A stretch of DNA of 64,000 nt from Amycolatopsis saalfeldensis (GCF_900110575.1 NZ_FOEF01000015.1:1-64000), one strand, 5' to 3'; counted from the first letter of the stretch, positions 32,908-41,796 are shown. Notes: a model not told the origin generated them from the letters alone. Numbers and translations are program-made.

Positions 32908-32999
32908 AGGCGGTGTTCGGCGCCGCGGTTATGGTGGCCAGGACACGACGTCGTGCGCCGGCCGGGCCGCGCGACGCCCTAGCGCCGGGAGGTGAGGCA

Positions 33000-34775
33000 T
33001 TGACCGAGTCCACCGGCTCCCTCGCGTCGCCGGACCGGCTGGCGACGGCCAGGGAACAGTTCCTCTGCACGGAAGAATTCGATTCGGGGTCGGTCCGCAA
33101 GACGATCCTGGCTTCGTGGTCGCGTTCGCGGACCCACCAGGTGGCCGCCGACCACGTGGTCACGCCCTTCGTCGAGGATCCCGATCTCGAGACGCCGCTG
33201 CTGCAGAGCGCGGGCGCGGTGCTCGACGGCTTGCAGGACAAGCTCAGCGACCTCGCGGTCAGCGTCGTGCTGACCGACGACCAGGCGCTGGTGCTCGACC
33301 GCCGGACCGAGGACCGGGCGCTCGAGCGTTACCTCGACGGGGTGCAGCTGGCGCGCGGTTTCAGTTACGCCGAGGAGTTCGTTGGTACGAACGGGATCGG
33401 CACGGCACTCGAAGGGCGGCAGGCGACCGCGGTGTTCGGCCACGAGCACTACGCGGAGAACCTGGACACGCTCGCCTGCGCCGGCGTCCCGATCCGGCAC
33501 CCGATCTCCGGGCAGGTGCTCGGCCTGCTCGACCTGACCTGCTGGCGCAAGGACGCCGGGCCGTTGCTGCTGGCGCTGGCGAAGGCGACCGCGCACGACA
33601 TCGAGACGGAGGTGACGAACCAGGTCGGCCTCCGCGAGCTGAGCCTGTTCTCGGCGTACCTGCGGGCCTGCCGGCGCGGGCAGGGCATCGTGCTCGCGGT
33701 CAACAACGACCTGGTGATGCTGAACGACCACGCGCGGCAGCTGCTCGTGCCCGAGGACCAGGCCGCGCTGCTGGCGCGGGCGGTGGAGGCACTCGACACG
33801 CAGTCCGACCGCTCGCTGTCGATGGACTTGCCCAGCGGCGCCCGCGCGCGGCTTTCCTACACCCCGGTCTCCAGCGACGTCGGCCCGGCCGGCGGCGTGG
33901 TGCGGGCCCGGCTGCTGCAGGAGCCGGAGGTCGTCGCCGCGCGCGTGGACTCCCGGCTGCCCGTGCTGCCCGGGGTCGTCGGGACCGGCGCGCTGTGGGC
34001 CCGTGCTTGTCACTCGATCGGCCGCTTCGCGCGGGACCGGAAGTGGACCGTCGCCGAGGGCGAGGCCGGCAGCGGCAAGCTCGCCCTGGCCCGGGCCGCG
34101 CACTCGGCCGCGACGGCCGGCGCGCCGTGCGAGGTCGTCGAGCTGGCCGGTGGCGGCGAGTGGGAGGCGCGGGTGCGCGAGGCGCTGGGGAAGGGACTCG
34201 GCTCGGTCGTCTTCCGGCACCTCGACGCGTTGCCCGCCAAGCAGCAGCGGGCACTGGCGGAGGTGCTCGACGAGGCCCGGCTCGACGCGCGGGTCTGGGG
34301 CGTCGCCACGGTTTCGGAGGGCCGCCAGGACGGCCTCGACGCCGACCTGATGCGCCACTTCCCGACGTCGGTTTCGGTCCCGCCTTTGCGCCACCACATC
34401 GAGGACGTCCGCGCGCTGGTGCCGTTCCTGCTGGCGCAGCTGGGCAAGGGCCCGCTGCTGCACTGCTCGCCGGGTGCGCTGCAACTGCTGCTGCGCAACG
34501 AGTGGCCGGGCAACGTCGCCCAGCTGCGCCGGGTGCTGCGGACGGTGGTGCACACGCGCCGCGCGGGCGTGATCGAGCCGGAGGACCTGCCGCCGGAGTG
34601 CCGGACCGTGGTCAAGCGCGTGCTGAACCCGCTGGAGTCGCTGGAGCGGGACGCGATCGTGCGCGCGCTGCTCGACGCGGAGGGCAACAAGTCCCGCGCC
34701 GCGCACGCGCTCGGCATGTCCCGGGCGACGATCTACCGCAAGATCCGCGATTACGGCATCGACATCCCGTCGTGA
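33000..34775 (+). CDS. GAF/AAA/Fis-type regulator of the prm operon (MimR/AcoR-like)
   Basis: This 591-residue regulator has a GAF-type sensory region (about 70-200, with GFSYAEEFVGTNGIGTALEG), a middle region, a AAA-like domain with Walker A GEAGSGK (about 354-360), and a C-terminal Fis helix-turn-helix (about 562-586, NKSRAAHALGMSRATIYRKI). The AAA domain has no GAFTGA loop, the part that contacts sigma-54; actinobacteria lack sigma-54. The TTG at 33000 was chosen because GGAGGT lies six bases before it. It is divergent from prmA and probably activates it. Confidence 0.87.
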   Translation: MTESTGSLASPDRLATAREQFLCTEEFDSGSVRKTILASWSRSRTHQVAADHVVTPFVEDPDLETPLLQSAGAVLDGLQDKLSDLAVSVVLTDDQALVLDRRTEDRALERYLDGVQLARGFSYAEEFVGTNGIGTALEGRQATAVFGHEHYAENLDTLACAGVPIRHPISGQVLGLLDLTCWRKDAGPLLLALAKATAHDIETEVTNQVGLRELSLFSAYLRACRRGQGIVLAVNNDLVMLNDHARQLLVPEDQAALLARAVEALDTQSDRSLSMDLPSGARARLSYTPVSSDVGPAGGVVRARLLQEPEVVAARVDSRLPVLPGVVGTGALWARACHSIGRFARDRKWTVAEGEAGSGKLALARAAHSAATAGAPCEVVELAGGGEWEARVREALGKGLGSVVFRHLDALPAKQQRALAEVLDEARLDARVWGVATVSEGRQDGLDADLMRHFPTSVSVPPLRHHIEDVRALVPFLLAQLGKGPLLHCSPGALQLLLRNEWPGNVAQLRRVLRTVVHTRRAGVIEPEDLPPECRTVVKRVLNPLESLERDAIVRALLDAEGNKSRAAHALGMSRATIYRKIRDYGIDIPS

Positions 34776-34806
34776 ATCCCGTCGTGAATGTTCGGAAGGG
34801 CGGCGC

Positions 34807-35370
34807 ATGATCGACCTGGACCACGCTCACGGGGTGGCCGTGATCCGGATGCACGAGAACCGGTGCGGGGCGCTCGATCCGTCCACTTTGGACCGGGTGG
34901 TCGCCGCCCTGCGCTATGTGGGTGACTCGTACGCGGTGGTGCTCACCGGCTGGGAGGACGTGTTCTCCCGCGGCTGGGCCGGCGGCGACGCGAATCTGCT
35001 GGAGCGCGCCGTGCTCGCGGTGGCCCGCCATCCGACGCCGGTGGTGGCGGCCATCGGCGGCGACACGCTGGGCGCTGGCTACGCACTGGCCGCGGCGGCC
35101 GATGCCCGGGTGATGTCGGAAGGACAGCTCGGGCTGGCCGCCGCGACGGCGCTGACCCCGGAAGTCGAAGCAATCCTGCGACGGCACGCGGGACCGGTCT
35201 GGCGCGCGGTCTCGGTGGGGGAGCGCACCTTCGGGCCGGAGTCGGCCCGGATCGCCGGACTGGTCGACGCCTGCTGCGCACCGGGCGAGGCGGTGCGGGT
35301 GGCGGTGCGACGGGCGGCGCTGCTGGCCGGGCCCGCGCGGGAACCGCTCGTGAGTGTTCACGACGGTTAG
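34807..35370 (+). CDS. short enoyl-CoA hydratase/isomerase (crotonase) family protein
   Basis: This 187-residue protein has the crotonase core: VVLTGWEDVFSRG (oxyanion region), VAAIGGDTLGAGYALAAAAD and ARVMSEGQLGL. It is well short of the usual 250-270 residues and ends soon after the core, lacking most of the C-terminal helical domain. The residues that polarise the CoA thioester look partly replaced. It follows the regulator gene by 31 bp and may be co-transcribed with it. It contains a GTCCACTTTGGAC element at 34881. Confidence 0.7.
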   Translation: MIDLDHAHGVAVIRMHENRCGALDPSTLDRVVAALRYVGDSYAVVLTGWEDVFSRGWAGGDANLLERAVLAVARHPTPVVAAIGGDTLGAGYALAAAADARVMSEGQLGLAAATALTPEVEAILRRHAGPVWRAVSVGERTFGPESARIAGLVDACCAPGEAVRVAVRRAALLAGPAREPLVSVHDG

Positions 35371-35396
35371 AACCGTCGTGAAAACTCGCGAGTTTT
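35357..35396. terminator. double bidirectional terminator
   Basis: A perfect 12-bp inverted repeat (35357-35368 with 35371-35382) overlaps the crotonase stop codon. It is followed by the perfect palindrome AAAACTCGCGAGTTTT (35381-35396), which gives a T-run on each strand. It separates two convergent genes and ends just at the stop codon of the LLM oxidoreductase. Confidence 0.75.
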
Positions 35397-36437
35397 TCAG
35401 GGCTGCGCCGGGAATTCCTTGCGCACGGCCGGAAGCACCTCGGTGCCCAGCAGCTCGATGGCCTTCATGATCTTCGCGTGCGGGACACCGGACCAGTCCA
35501 TCTGCATCGCGTAGCGGTCGGCGCCGGTCAGCTTGCCGACGGTGATGAGCCGCTCCGCGATCTCCGCCGGGCTGCCCGTGAAGAGTGATTGCGCGTTGTC
35601 GGTGTACGAGTCGTACTCGGCCCTCGACGGGATCGCCCAGCCTCGCGCCCGGGCGCCGTACTTCATCGTCTCCAGCCAGTACGGGTAGAAGCTTTCCTTG
35701 GCGTCCTGGGAGGTTTCGGCGATCAGGCCGATCGCGCTCATGGTCACGTCGAGGTCCTCGGCGGCGTGCTCGCCGGCCTCGCCCGCGCGGCGGTAGAGGT
35801 CCACGAGCGGGGCGAAGCGCTCGGGCCGGCCGCCGATGATCGCGTACACGACCGGCAGGCCCAGCAGGCCGGCGCGGATCGAGGACTCCGGGTTGCCGCC
35901 GGTGCCGACGGAGATGCGCAGGCGGCGCCCGTACGGCCGCGGGTACACGTGCGCGTTCTCCAGCGGTGGCCGGAACCGGCCGGACCAGGTGATCGGGTCC
36001 TCGCGGTCGATGCGCAGGAGCAGCGCCAGCTTCTCCTCGTACAGCGCGTCGTAATCGCCGAGGTCGGCGCCGAAGAGGGGGAACGACTCGGTGAACGAGC
36101 CGCGCCCGGCCAGCAGCTCGGCGCGGCCCTTGCTCAGCTGGTCGAGCGTGGTGAACTGCTGGTAGACGCGCACCGGGTCCTCGGTCGAGAGCACGGTGAC
36201 GGCGCTCGAGAGCGTGATGTGCTCGGTGACGCTCGCCGCCGCGGCCAGCACCGTGGCCGGGTTGGAGATCGCGTAGTTCTCCAGGTGGTGCTCGCCGAGG
36301 CCGTAGAAGCCGAGGCCGAGCTCGTCGGCGAGCTTGATCCGCTCGACGGTCTCCGCCAGCCGCTGCGCGACCGGCACCTGCTCGCCGGTCAACGGGTCCG
36401 GCGGCCGGTCGCCGAAGCTGTAGATACCGAGTTCCAT
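35397..36437 (-). CDS. LLM class flavin-dependent oxidoreductase
   Basis: This 346-residue luciferase-like TIM barrel starts MELGIYSFGDRPPDPLTGEQ and has LGFYGLGEHHLENYAISNPA and RAELLAGRGSFTESFPLFG segments typical of the FMN-dependent group (YhbW/YtmO-like). It may bind FMN or F420. The substrate is unknown. It has its own upstream spacer of 148 bp to the next divergent gene. Confidence 0.85.
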   Translation of the reverse strand: MELGIYSFGDRPPDPLTGEQVPVAQRLAETVERIKLADELGLGFYGLGEHHLENYAISNPATVLAAAASVTEHITLSSAVTVLSTEDPVRVYQQFTTLDQLSKGRAELLAGRGSFTESFPLFGADLGDYDALYEEKLALLLRIDREDPITWSGRFRPPLENAHVYPRPYGRRLRISVGTGGNPESSIRAGLLGLPVVYAIIGGRPERFAPLVDLYRRAGEAGEHAAEDLDVTMSAIGLIAETSQDAKESFYPYWLETMKYGARARGWAIPSRAEYDSYTDNAQSLFTGSPAEIAERLITVGKLTGADRYAMQMDWSGVPHAKIMKAIELLGTEVLPAVRKEFPAQP

Positions 36438-36585
36438 GTCTGCCCCTCGCTGGTCCTGACTTCGAAAATAGCACGATTGCTGATGCGTCAACATCTTCCG
36501 CGCGCCGTGTTCGTGGTCACGGACTCAACCTTTCGGAACCCCGGCCCGTCGACCACCATGGACACCGGCGAGGAGGTGGGTTTCG

Positions 36586-37095
36586 ATGCGGGCGAAGACC
36601 TACGCGGCGGGGCTGCTGACGGCCGTCGCCGTGACGGGATGCTCGGCCCAGGCGGCGACCGAGCCGCCGCCACCGGCTCCGCCGTCGAGTCTGCCCGCGC
36701 CGCCGAGCACCACGCCCAGTCCGACCCCGCCGCCGCCCCCGCCGTCTCCGCCGTGCTCGGTGAAAACGGGCGCGTGCGCGAGCCTTTCGCTGCGCCTGGC
36801 CTGGCTGCTGAAGGACGGCGCGGTCGTGCACGGCCCGGTGCCGATGGAGCCGGGCGACGCCGCCCAGCCGACGCCGGCGGGCACCTTCCGCGTCGCGTGG
36901 AAGGACAAGGTCCACACCAGCAGCGAATACGGCGACCCCATGCCCAACTCGGTGTTCTTCGCCGCCGGCGGCATAGCCTTCCACGCCGGCCCACTGGATC
37001 AGCCGTCACACGGCTGCATCCACCTGACCGACGCCGACTCGACGGTGTTCTTCAACGGCCTGCCGGTCGGCGCCGAGGTCCAAGTCGCGGCTTGA
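36586..37095 (+). CDS. L,D-transpeptidase (YkuD) lipoprotein
   Basis: This 169-residue protein starts with a lipoprotein signal peptide (lipobox AVTGC, Cys19). A Pro-rich linker of about 35 residues and a small YkuD domain follow, with the catalytic motif FHAGPLDQPSHGCIHL (His133, Ser141-His142-Gly143-Cys144). It would make 3-3 cross-links or anchor proteins in the cell wall. The ribosome site GAGGAGGTG stands before the ATG. The catalytic domain is shorter than most, so it may be a minimal form. Confidence 0.85.
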   Translation: MRAKTYAAGLLTAVAVTGCSAQAATEPPPPAPPSSLPAPPSTTPSPTPPPPPPSPPCSVKTGACASLSLRLAWLLKDGAVVHGPVPMEPGDAAQPTPAGTFRVAWKDKVHTSSEYGDPMPNSVFFAAGGIAFHAGPLDQPSHGCIHLTDADSTVFFNGLPVGAEVQVAA

Positions 37096-37111
37096 GCGCG
37101 CCCGAATGCCT

Positions 37112-38413
37112 TCAGTGGCCCAGGGTCGGCAGTTCCGGCGAGTCCGTGTCCAGTGGCACGGCGGCTCCGCGCACGAGTCCCAATTGGACGGTCGGGCGCT
37201 TGCTCACCGTGGCCAGTGCCCAGCCGGTGGCGGTGCGCAGCCGGTTGCCCGGCATGGCGAACAGGTGGTAGGCGCGGGTGACGATCTTCGCGGGCCAGCC
37301 GGAAAGCGGGACGTGCAAGGGATTCGCCGCCGCGCGGCCCGCGCCGAGGTCGACGACGAAACCGAGGTCGTGGTGGCGGTAGGTTCGCGCGCGGCCGTGC
37401 CCGAGCGACGCGGCGACGTTGCGGGCGGCGAGCCGGCCCTGCCGTTCGGCGTGCTGCGCGGTCATCGCGGTGTACGTGCCGGGCTGCGTCAGGTCCGGGA
37501 CCGCGGCGGCGTCACCGCAGGCGAACACGTCCTCGCGGCCCGGCACGTTCAGCTGCGCCGTGACGACGATCCGGCCCTTCGCCGTGGCCAGGCCCAGCTC
37601 CGAGACGAACGGATCCGGCCGTACGCCGACGCACCAGACCAGCGTGCGCGTGGCCACTGTGTCGCCGTTCGTGAGCTTGACGCCGTCCGGCCCGGCGTGG
37701 TCCACGGAAGTGCCCATGAGGACCTCGACGCCGCGGGCGCGCAGCACCTCGTCGGCGGTCCGCCCGAGCTTCGGGTTCAGCTCCGGCAGCACCTTGTCCG
37801 CGATGTCCAGCAGCAGCCAGCGGACGCGCTGGCCCTCCAGCCCGGCATGCCGGGCGGTGAGCGCCGCGGTGAAGTCCGGGCCCTGCGCGGCGACTTCCGT
37901 GCCGGTGTACCCCGCGCCGACGACCACGAACGTGCAGCGCGCATCCCGCTCCACCTGGTCCTCGGCTGCCGCCGCCAGCTCGATCTGGCGCGTGACGTGG
38001 TCGCGCAGGTACAGCGCCTCCGGCACCCCGCGGAACCCGTGCGCGTACTCGGCGACGCCGGGGATCGGCAGCAGCTTGTTCACACTGCCGGCGGCGAGGA
38101 TCAGCCGATCGTAGGACAGGGCTTGCTCGTGGTCCTCGGGATCGGTGTAGGTGACGGTGTGCCCGTCGAGGTCGACCGCGGTCGCCGTGCCGAGCGCGAG
38201 CCGCACCCCCGGCAGCGTGTCCGGGATCGACACGGTGATCGCCCGCGGGTCGAGGGTCCCGGCCGCGACCTCCGGCAGCAGCGGCAGGTAGAGGAAGTAG
38301 TCGGTGGGGTTCACCACCACGACCTCGACACCGGTGCCGCCGGCGGTCTTCAGCAGCGTCTTCGCCGCGTGGTAGCCGGCGAATCCGCCGCCGACGATCA
38401 CGACCCGCATCAC
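37112..38413 (-). CDS. ndh: type II NADH dehydrogenase (NDH-2) family
   Basis: This 433-residue FAD protein starts MMRVVIVGGGFAGYHAAKTL and has a second Rossmann motif VVVGAGYTGTEVAA in the NADH domain. DVFACGDAAAVPDL lies near the FAD ribityl site, and a C-terminal amphipathic region is present. NDH-2 enzymes sit on the membrane surface and pass electrons from NADH to quinone without pumping protons. It may be the respiratory entry used with the CO and propane pathways in this genome, but there is no direct link. Confidence 0.85.
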   Translation of the reverse strand: MMRVVIVGGGFAGYHAAKTLLKTAGGTGVEVVVVNPTDYFLYLPLLPEVAAGTLDPRAITVSIPDTLPGVRLALGTATAVDLDGHTVTYTDPEDHEQALSYDRLILAAGSVNKLLPIPGVAEYAHGFRGVPEALYLRDHVTRQIELAAAAEDQVERDARCTFVVVGAGYTGTEVAAQGPDFTAALTARHAGLEGQRVRWLLLDIADKVLPELNPKLGRTADEVLRARGVEVLMGTSVDHAGPDGVKLTNGDTVATRTLVWCVGVRPDPFVSELGLATAKGRIVVTAQLNVPGREDVFACGDAAAVPDLTQPGTYTAMTAQHAERQGRLAARNVAASLGHGRARTYRHHDLGFVVDLGAGRAAANPLHVPLSGWPAKIVTRAYHLFAMPGNRLRTATGWALATVSKRPTVQLGLVRGAAVPLDTDSPELPTLGH

Positions 38414-38488
38414 GTCTCCTCCGGTTGGGCCACGGTTTCCCGCGCGGGTGCCCGGGACGGCGGCCGGAAACCCCGCCCCGGGCCGCGC

Positions 38489-38902
38489 TCAGGCTTGCGG
38501 CTGCCCGATGTTGACCATCCAGGAGATGCCGAACCGGTCGACGCACATGCCGAACTCGTCGCCCCACATCTGCTTCTCCAGCTTCACGGTCACCGTGCCG
38601 CCTTCGATGAGCTTGGCCCAGTAGCCGCGCAGCTCGTCACCGCTGTCGCCGCTGAGGCTGACCGAGATGTTCATGCCGGGGCTGTAGTCCATGCCCGGCG
38701 GCGTGTCGGCCACCATCAGCGTGAAGCCGGCCGGGGTCTCGAGCTGGCCGTGCATGATCAGGTCGGCCTCGGGGGCGTCCGGCATCCCGGATTCCCCGAA
38801 CGTGCTGAGGGTGAGCTCACCACCGAGCGCGTCGCGGTAGAACTCCAGGGCCGGGCGGGCCTGGTCGCGGAAGCTGATGTAGGGGTTCAGTCGAGTGGTC
38901 AC
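38489..38902 (-). CDS. VOC/PhnB-like glyoxalase-fold protein
   Basis: This 137-residue protein starts TTRLNPYISFRDQARPALEF and has LEFYRDALGGELTLSTFGE and ends in GMCVDRFGISWMVNIGQP, the PhnB/3-demethylubiquinone methyltransferase-like group of the VOC superfamily. Members may bind metal, but the canonical His/Glu ligands are only partly visible. The GTG at 38902 gives the standard start. The function is unknown. Confidence 0.8.
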   Translation of the reverse strand: MTTRLNPYISFRDQARPALEFYRDALGGELTLSTFGESGMPDAPEADLIMHGQLETPAGFTLMVADTPPGMDYSPGMNISVSLSGDSGDELRGYWAKLIEGGTVTVKLEKQMWGDEFGMCVDRFGISWMVNIGQPQA

Positions 38903-38943
38903 CGGTCGCTCCTCGATCTCGGACGGAACCGCATCCTCGCAGA

Positions 38944-39126
38944 TCAGCGGGGTCGCCGACAACGATCGCGCCACCACCGGGGGAACGGGCTTTTCACCCG
39001 CCGGGTCACCAGCCGAGCAGCCACCAGCAGCCCGAGCAGCCCGGCGAAAACCGGGAGCGGGGTGGCACGCACCGCGTCCGTGGCCGGGGGACGGCCGGCC
39101 CGGCCCGGTCCGCGGCGGCGGTTCAC
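38944..39126 (-). CDS. tiny membrane protein coupled to the sigma factor gene
   Basis: This 60-residue frame begins in a 4-bp overlap (ATGA) with the sigma-factor stop. It is very basic and has one hydrophobic stretch (PVFAGLLGLLVAARLV, about 25-40). Translational coupling and one plausible membrane span support it, but the high Arg content could also come from GC-rich non-coding sequence. No function is assigned. Confidence 0.4.
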   Translation of the reverse strand: MNRRRGPGRAGRPPATDAVRATPLPVFAGLLGLLVAARLVTRRVKSPFPRWWRDRCRRPR

Positions 39127-39911
39127 GGCTCGCCGGTCAGCTTGCCGCGCAGCTGCTCTAGGGTCTGGGAGAGCAGGCGGGACACGTGCATCTGCGAGAT
39201 CCCGACGCGGTCGGCGATCTGCGTCTGGGTCAGCCCGCCGAAGAAGCGCATCACGAGGATGGCGCGCTCGCGTTGCGGCAGCTCGCGCAGAAGTGGTTGC
39301 AGCGCCTCGTGATTCTCGATCTGCTCCAGCTCCGGGTCCTCCTCGCCGAGGGTGTCCGCCAGCGACAGGGGCTCGGCGTCGTCGTGGACCGGCTTGTCGA
39401 CCGAAAGGGTCTGGTACGCGTTGCCCGCGATCAGTCCTTCGTGGACCTCCGCGAGGTCGAGGTTCAGGTGCTGGGCCAGCTCGGTCGGCGTCGGCGCGCG
39501 GCCGAGCGTCTGCGACAGCGTGCCGGAGCCGTGGCTGAGCGCCAGGTGCAGTTCCTTGAGCCGGCGCGGCACCCGCACCGACCAGCCGGTGTCGCGGAAG
39601 TGCCGGCGGATCTCGCCCATGATCGTCGGCACGGCGAAGGACAGGAAGTCCGGGCCGCGATCCGGGGTGAACCGGTCGATCGCGTTGATCAGCCCGATCC
39701 GGCCGACCTGCACCAGGTCCTCCCGCGGCTCGCCGCGCCCGGTGAACCGGGTGGCGATGTGCTCGGCCACGGGCAGGAACTCGGTCACGAGCCGCTCCCG
39801 CAGCCCGGCCCGGCCGGGGTCGTCCGCCGCCAGCTCCGCCAGCTGCTCGAACAGCGGCGCGGTGTGGGCGTACTCGTCCCGGCGCCGGGTGGCCGGCTGG
39901 TTCCCGGTCAC
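39123..39911 (-). CDS. SigB/SigF/SigG-type alternative sigma factor
   Basis: This 262-residue sigma-70 group 3 factor has region 2 (LPVAEHIATRFTGRGEPRED and DLVQVGRIGLINAIDRF), region 3 (PRRLKELHLALSHG), and region 4 (PQRERAILVMRFFGGLTQTQ, then a helix-turn-helix). It resembles stress and sporulation sigma factors of the SigB/SigF group controlled by RsbW-type anti-sigma factors. The GTG at 39911 overlaps the stop of the upstream kinase-fold gene (GTGA), so the pair is coupled. Confidence 0.9.
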   Translation of the reverse strand: MTGNQPATRRRDEYAHTAPLFEQLAELAADDPGRAGLRERLVTEFLPVAEHIATRFTGRGEPREDLVQVGRIGLINAIDRFTPDRGPDFLSFAVPTIMGEIRRHFRDTGWSVRVPRRLKELHLALSHGSGTLSQTLGRAPTPTELAQHLNLDLAEVHEGLIAGNAYQTLSVDKPVHDDAEPLSLADTLGEEDPELEQIENHEALQPLLRELPQRERAILVMRFFGGLTQTQIADRVGISQMHVSRLLSQTLEQLRGKLTGEP

Positions 39912-40351
39912 CCCGCGCCCAGGTCGAGGTCGATCGACAGGGTGTTGAGGGACTCGCCGGGGATCGGGTCGCACCGCGCCCGCACCGAGCGCGCCAGCGT
40001 GGTCAGGACGTGCCAGCCGAACGACCGGTCACTCGGCGGCCGGCTGTGGCTCGACCGCGTCTCCACGGTGAGGTGGATGCCCTCGGGCGCCACCCGGAAC
40101 CGGCAGGTCATCGTCGCGCCGAGATCGGCCAGCTCCACCAGCTGCGCGCAGGCTTCGTCGACCGCCATCTTGGCGTCCGCGATCGCGTCCAGGCCGTAGT
40201 CCGCTCGCACCACCACCGCCTGCACGAGCATCCGCACCAGGGGTATCTGACTCGCGTCCGCGGGCACTCGCAGCTCGATCAGCTCATCGAGCAGCCGGTC
40301 TACCGCGGGCAGTCCGCCGCGGTGCGCACTGCCGGGTCCCTCGTTGTCCAT
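39908..40351 (-). CDS. RsbW-like HATPase-fold anti-sigma factor
   Basis: This 147-residue protein has an HATPase_c_2 domain: AVDEACAQLVELADLG (N-box region) and DRSFGWHVLTTLAR (G-box, degenerate). It ends in DLDLGAG. RsbW-type proteins bind a sigma factor and are released by a STAS antagonist; the coupled SigB-like gene follows directly. The N-box Asn is replaced here (DEACAQL instead of DEAxxN), which may mean weak or lost ATP use. The STAS gene at 41237 is a candidate antagonist. Confidence 0.8.
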   Translation of the reverse strand: MDNEGPGSAHRGGLPAVDRLLDELIELRVPADASQIPLVRMLVQAVVVRADYGLDAIADAKMAVDEACAQLVELADLGATMTCRFRVAPEGIHLTVETRSSHSRPPSDRSFGWHVLTTLARSVRARCDPIPGESLNTLSIDLDLGAG

Positions 40352-40514
40352 GCGACCCGTTTACCCACTCGGCCGGTGCCTGACACCTCCGAGGCGGCGC
40401 AGCAAGCGGCCGAGGGCGCGGCGGCGGCCCCGGTGAGTGAATAAGCTGGGGGATACGAGCGGGGGCAACTGGGTAGTCCACCCCGGGAGACCTCATCGGA
40501 AGCGGGTGAACCAC

Positions 40515-41063
40515 ATGGTGCAGGTGCGGGTGCAGGGCTTGGCCGTCGTCGCGCAGGAAGTGGCGCCGGTCGTGCTGCTGCGGGAGGAGGCCGGCCTGCG
40601 CCGCTGGCTGGCCATCACGATCGGCGCGCCCGAGGCGCAGGAGCTGGCCGCGGCGCAGGAGCGCACCGCTTCGCCGCGGCCGGGCACGGTGGAACTGATC
40701 CTCGACGTGATCTCGGCGCTGGGGCAGCGTGTCGTGCAGATCGAGGTGACCGAGCTGCGCGACAGCATCTTCCACGCCGACCTGGTGCTGGACGACGGGG
40801 TGCGCGTCTCTGCGCGCCCGAGCGACGCGATCGCCGTCGGCCTGCGCGCGAGCGCCCCCATCGAGGTGGCCGAGGCGGTGCTGGAGGAGGCCGCCGTCGA
40901 CGTCACCGTGGCGAACGCCGACGAAGCGGCGGAGGTGCTCGGCAGCCTGCCGGGTGACCCCCTCGACGGCCCCCCGGAAACCAGCGAGGACCAGATCCGC
41001 CAGTTCCGCGACCTGCTCGACGAGGTCAGTCCCGACGACTTCCGCGACCCCGGCACCGGCTGA
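40515..41063 (+). CDS. bifunctional nuclease (DUF151/BFN) family protein
   Basis: This 182-residue protein starts MVQVRVQGLAVVAQEVAPVV and has LAITIGAPEAQELAAAQE, ELRDSIFHADLVLDDGVRVS and RPSDAIAVGLRASAPIEVAE, the BFN/DUF151 signature. Members have been linked to nuclease activity and stress response, including MSMEG_5478-type proteins. An acidic C-terminal extension of about 35 residues is normal for actinobacteria. A GTG at 40506 is an alternative start. It is divergent from the anti-sigma gene and followed by a hairpin terminator. Confidence 0.87.
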   Translation: MVQVRVQGLAVVAQEVAPVVLLREEAGLRRWLAITIGAPEAQELAAAQERTASPRPGTVELILDVISALGQRVVQIEVTELRDSIFHADLVLDDGVRVSARPSDAIAVGLRASAPIEVAEAVLEEAAVDVTVANADEAAEVLGSLPGDPLDGPPETSEDQIRQFRDLLDEVSPDDFRDPGTG

Positions 41064-41160
41064 GCCGGGCGGGGAATACCGATCACCACCCGCTGTGTTG
41101 ACTCAGGTGGCTGTGCGTCACGCCGCTCGCGAGGCGGCCGTAACGCACCGGCCCCGAAAC

Positions 41161-41195
41161 GATGGCCCTCGACCTGGCTCCGGCCGAGGGCCATC
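41161..41195. terminator. hairpin terminator
   Basis: An 11-bp perfect inverted repeat GATGGCCCTCG (41161-41171) with CGAGGGCCATC (41185-41195) and a 13-base loop lies about 100 bp after the DUF151 gene and before the convergent STAS gene. A further imperfect hairpin stands at about 41117-41150. Together they close both genes. Confidence 0.7.
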
Positions 41196-41236
41196 CTCAT
41201 GTCCACCGTCCGAAGTGGACAGACAGTGGCCGCCGG

Positions 41237-41644
41237 TCAGGTCGGGATGCCCCGGGGCGCGGGAATGCGGGTCAGGCCGGCGGCGATGCCGGGGCGTTCG
41301 CAGCCCAGCGGCAGCCGCTCCAGGAGGCGGCGCACCGGGTGTGAGCCGGCGTGGTCGACGTAGAAGTCGACGTCGTGCTCGCGGGCGAGTGTTTGCAGGT
41401 GGTGCAGGGTCCGCAGGCCGCTGACGGCCAGGAACGTCGTCCGGCCGAGGTCGACGATCACGACGCCGACGGTGCTGCGGATCCGCGACTCCACGACCTC
41501 GGCGAGCCGCGGGGCCGTGGCGAGGTCCAGCTCGCCGGCCACCTCGATCACGGCGGCGCCCGGCGAGGGGCGCCGGACGTGCAGCCGGAGCTGCCCGACG
41601 GCGTCGGGAATCGGTCTCTGGTCAGTGGGGCGCACGGCGCTCAT
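41237..41644 (-). CDS. STAS domain anti-sigma factor antagonist
   Basis: This 135-residue STAS-domain protein has the beta core AAVIEVAGELDLATAPRLAE and the loop VDLGRTTFLAVSGLRTLHHL, in which the Ser of VSGL is the phosphorylation site of anti-anti-sigma factors. It may release the SigB-like factor encoded at 39123 from its HATPase partner. The ATG at 41644 was chosen because GAGAGG stands upstream; a GTG at 41668 is the alternative. Confidence 0.85.
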   Translation of the reverse strand: MSAVRPTDQRPIPDAVGQLRLHVRRPSPGAAVIEVAGELDLATAPRLAEVVESRIRSTVGVVIVDLGRTTFLAVSGLRTLHHLQTLAREHDVDFYVDHAGSHPVRRLLERLPLGCERPGIAAGLTRIPAPRGIPT

Positions 41645-41796
41645 GGCGGCCTGCCTCTCGTCGGCCACACGCCGGGCGGAAGGCAGCGCACCGGGAGATC
41701 GGCGCCGGACCTCTCGGCATGCGGAGGAAACACGGCGGCTGGTGGCTCAACCAGGATCGAGGCTAGTGCATCCGCGCCGGACCGGCATCCGCCGGG

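Noticed and set aside
33000..34775. A sigma-54-dependent promoter for the prm operon.
   Set aside because: The regulator lacks GAFTGA and actinobacteria have no sigma-54, so the classical mechanism is not expected.
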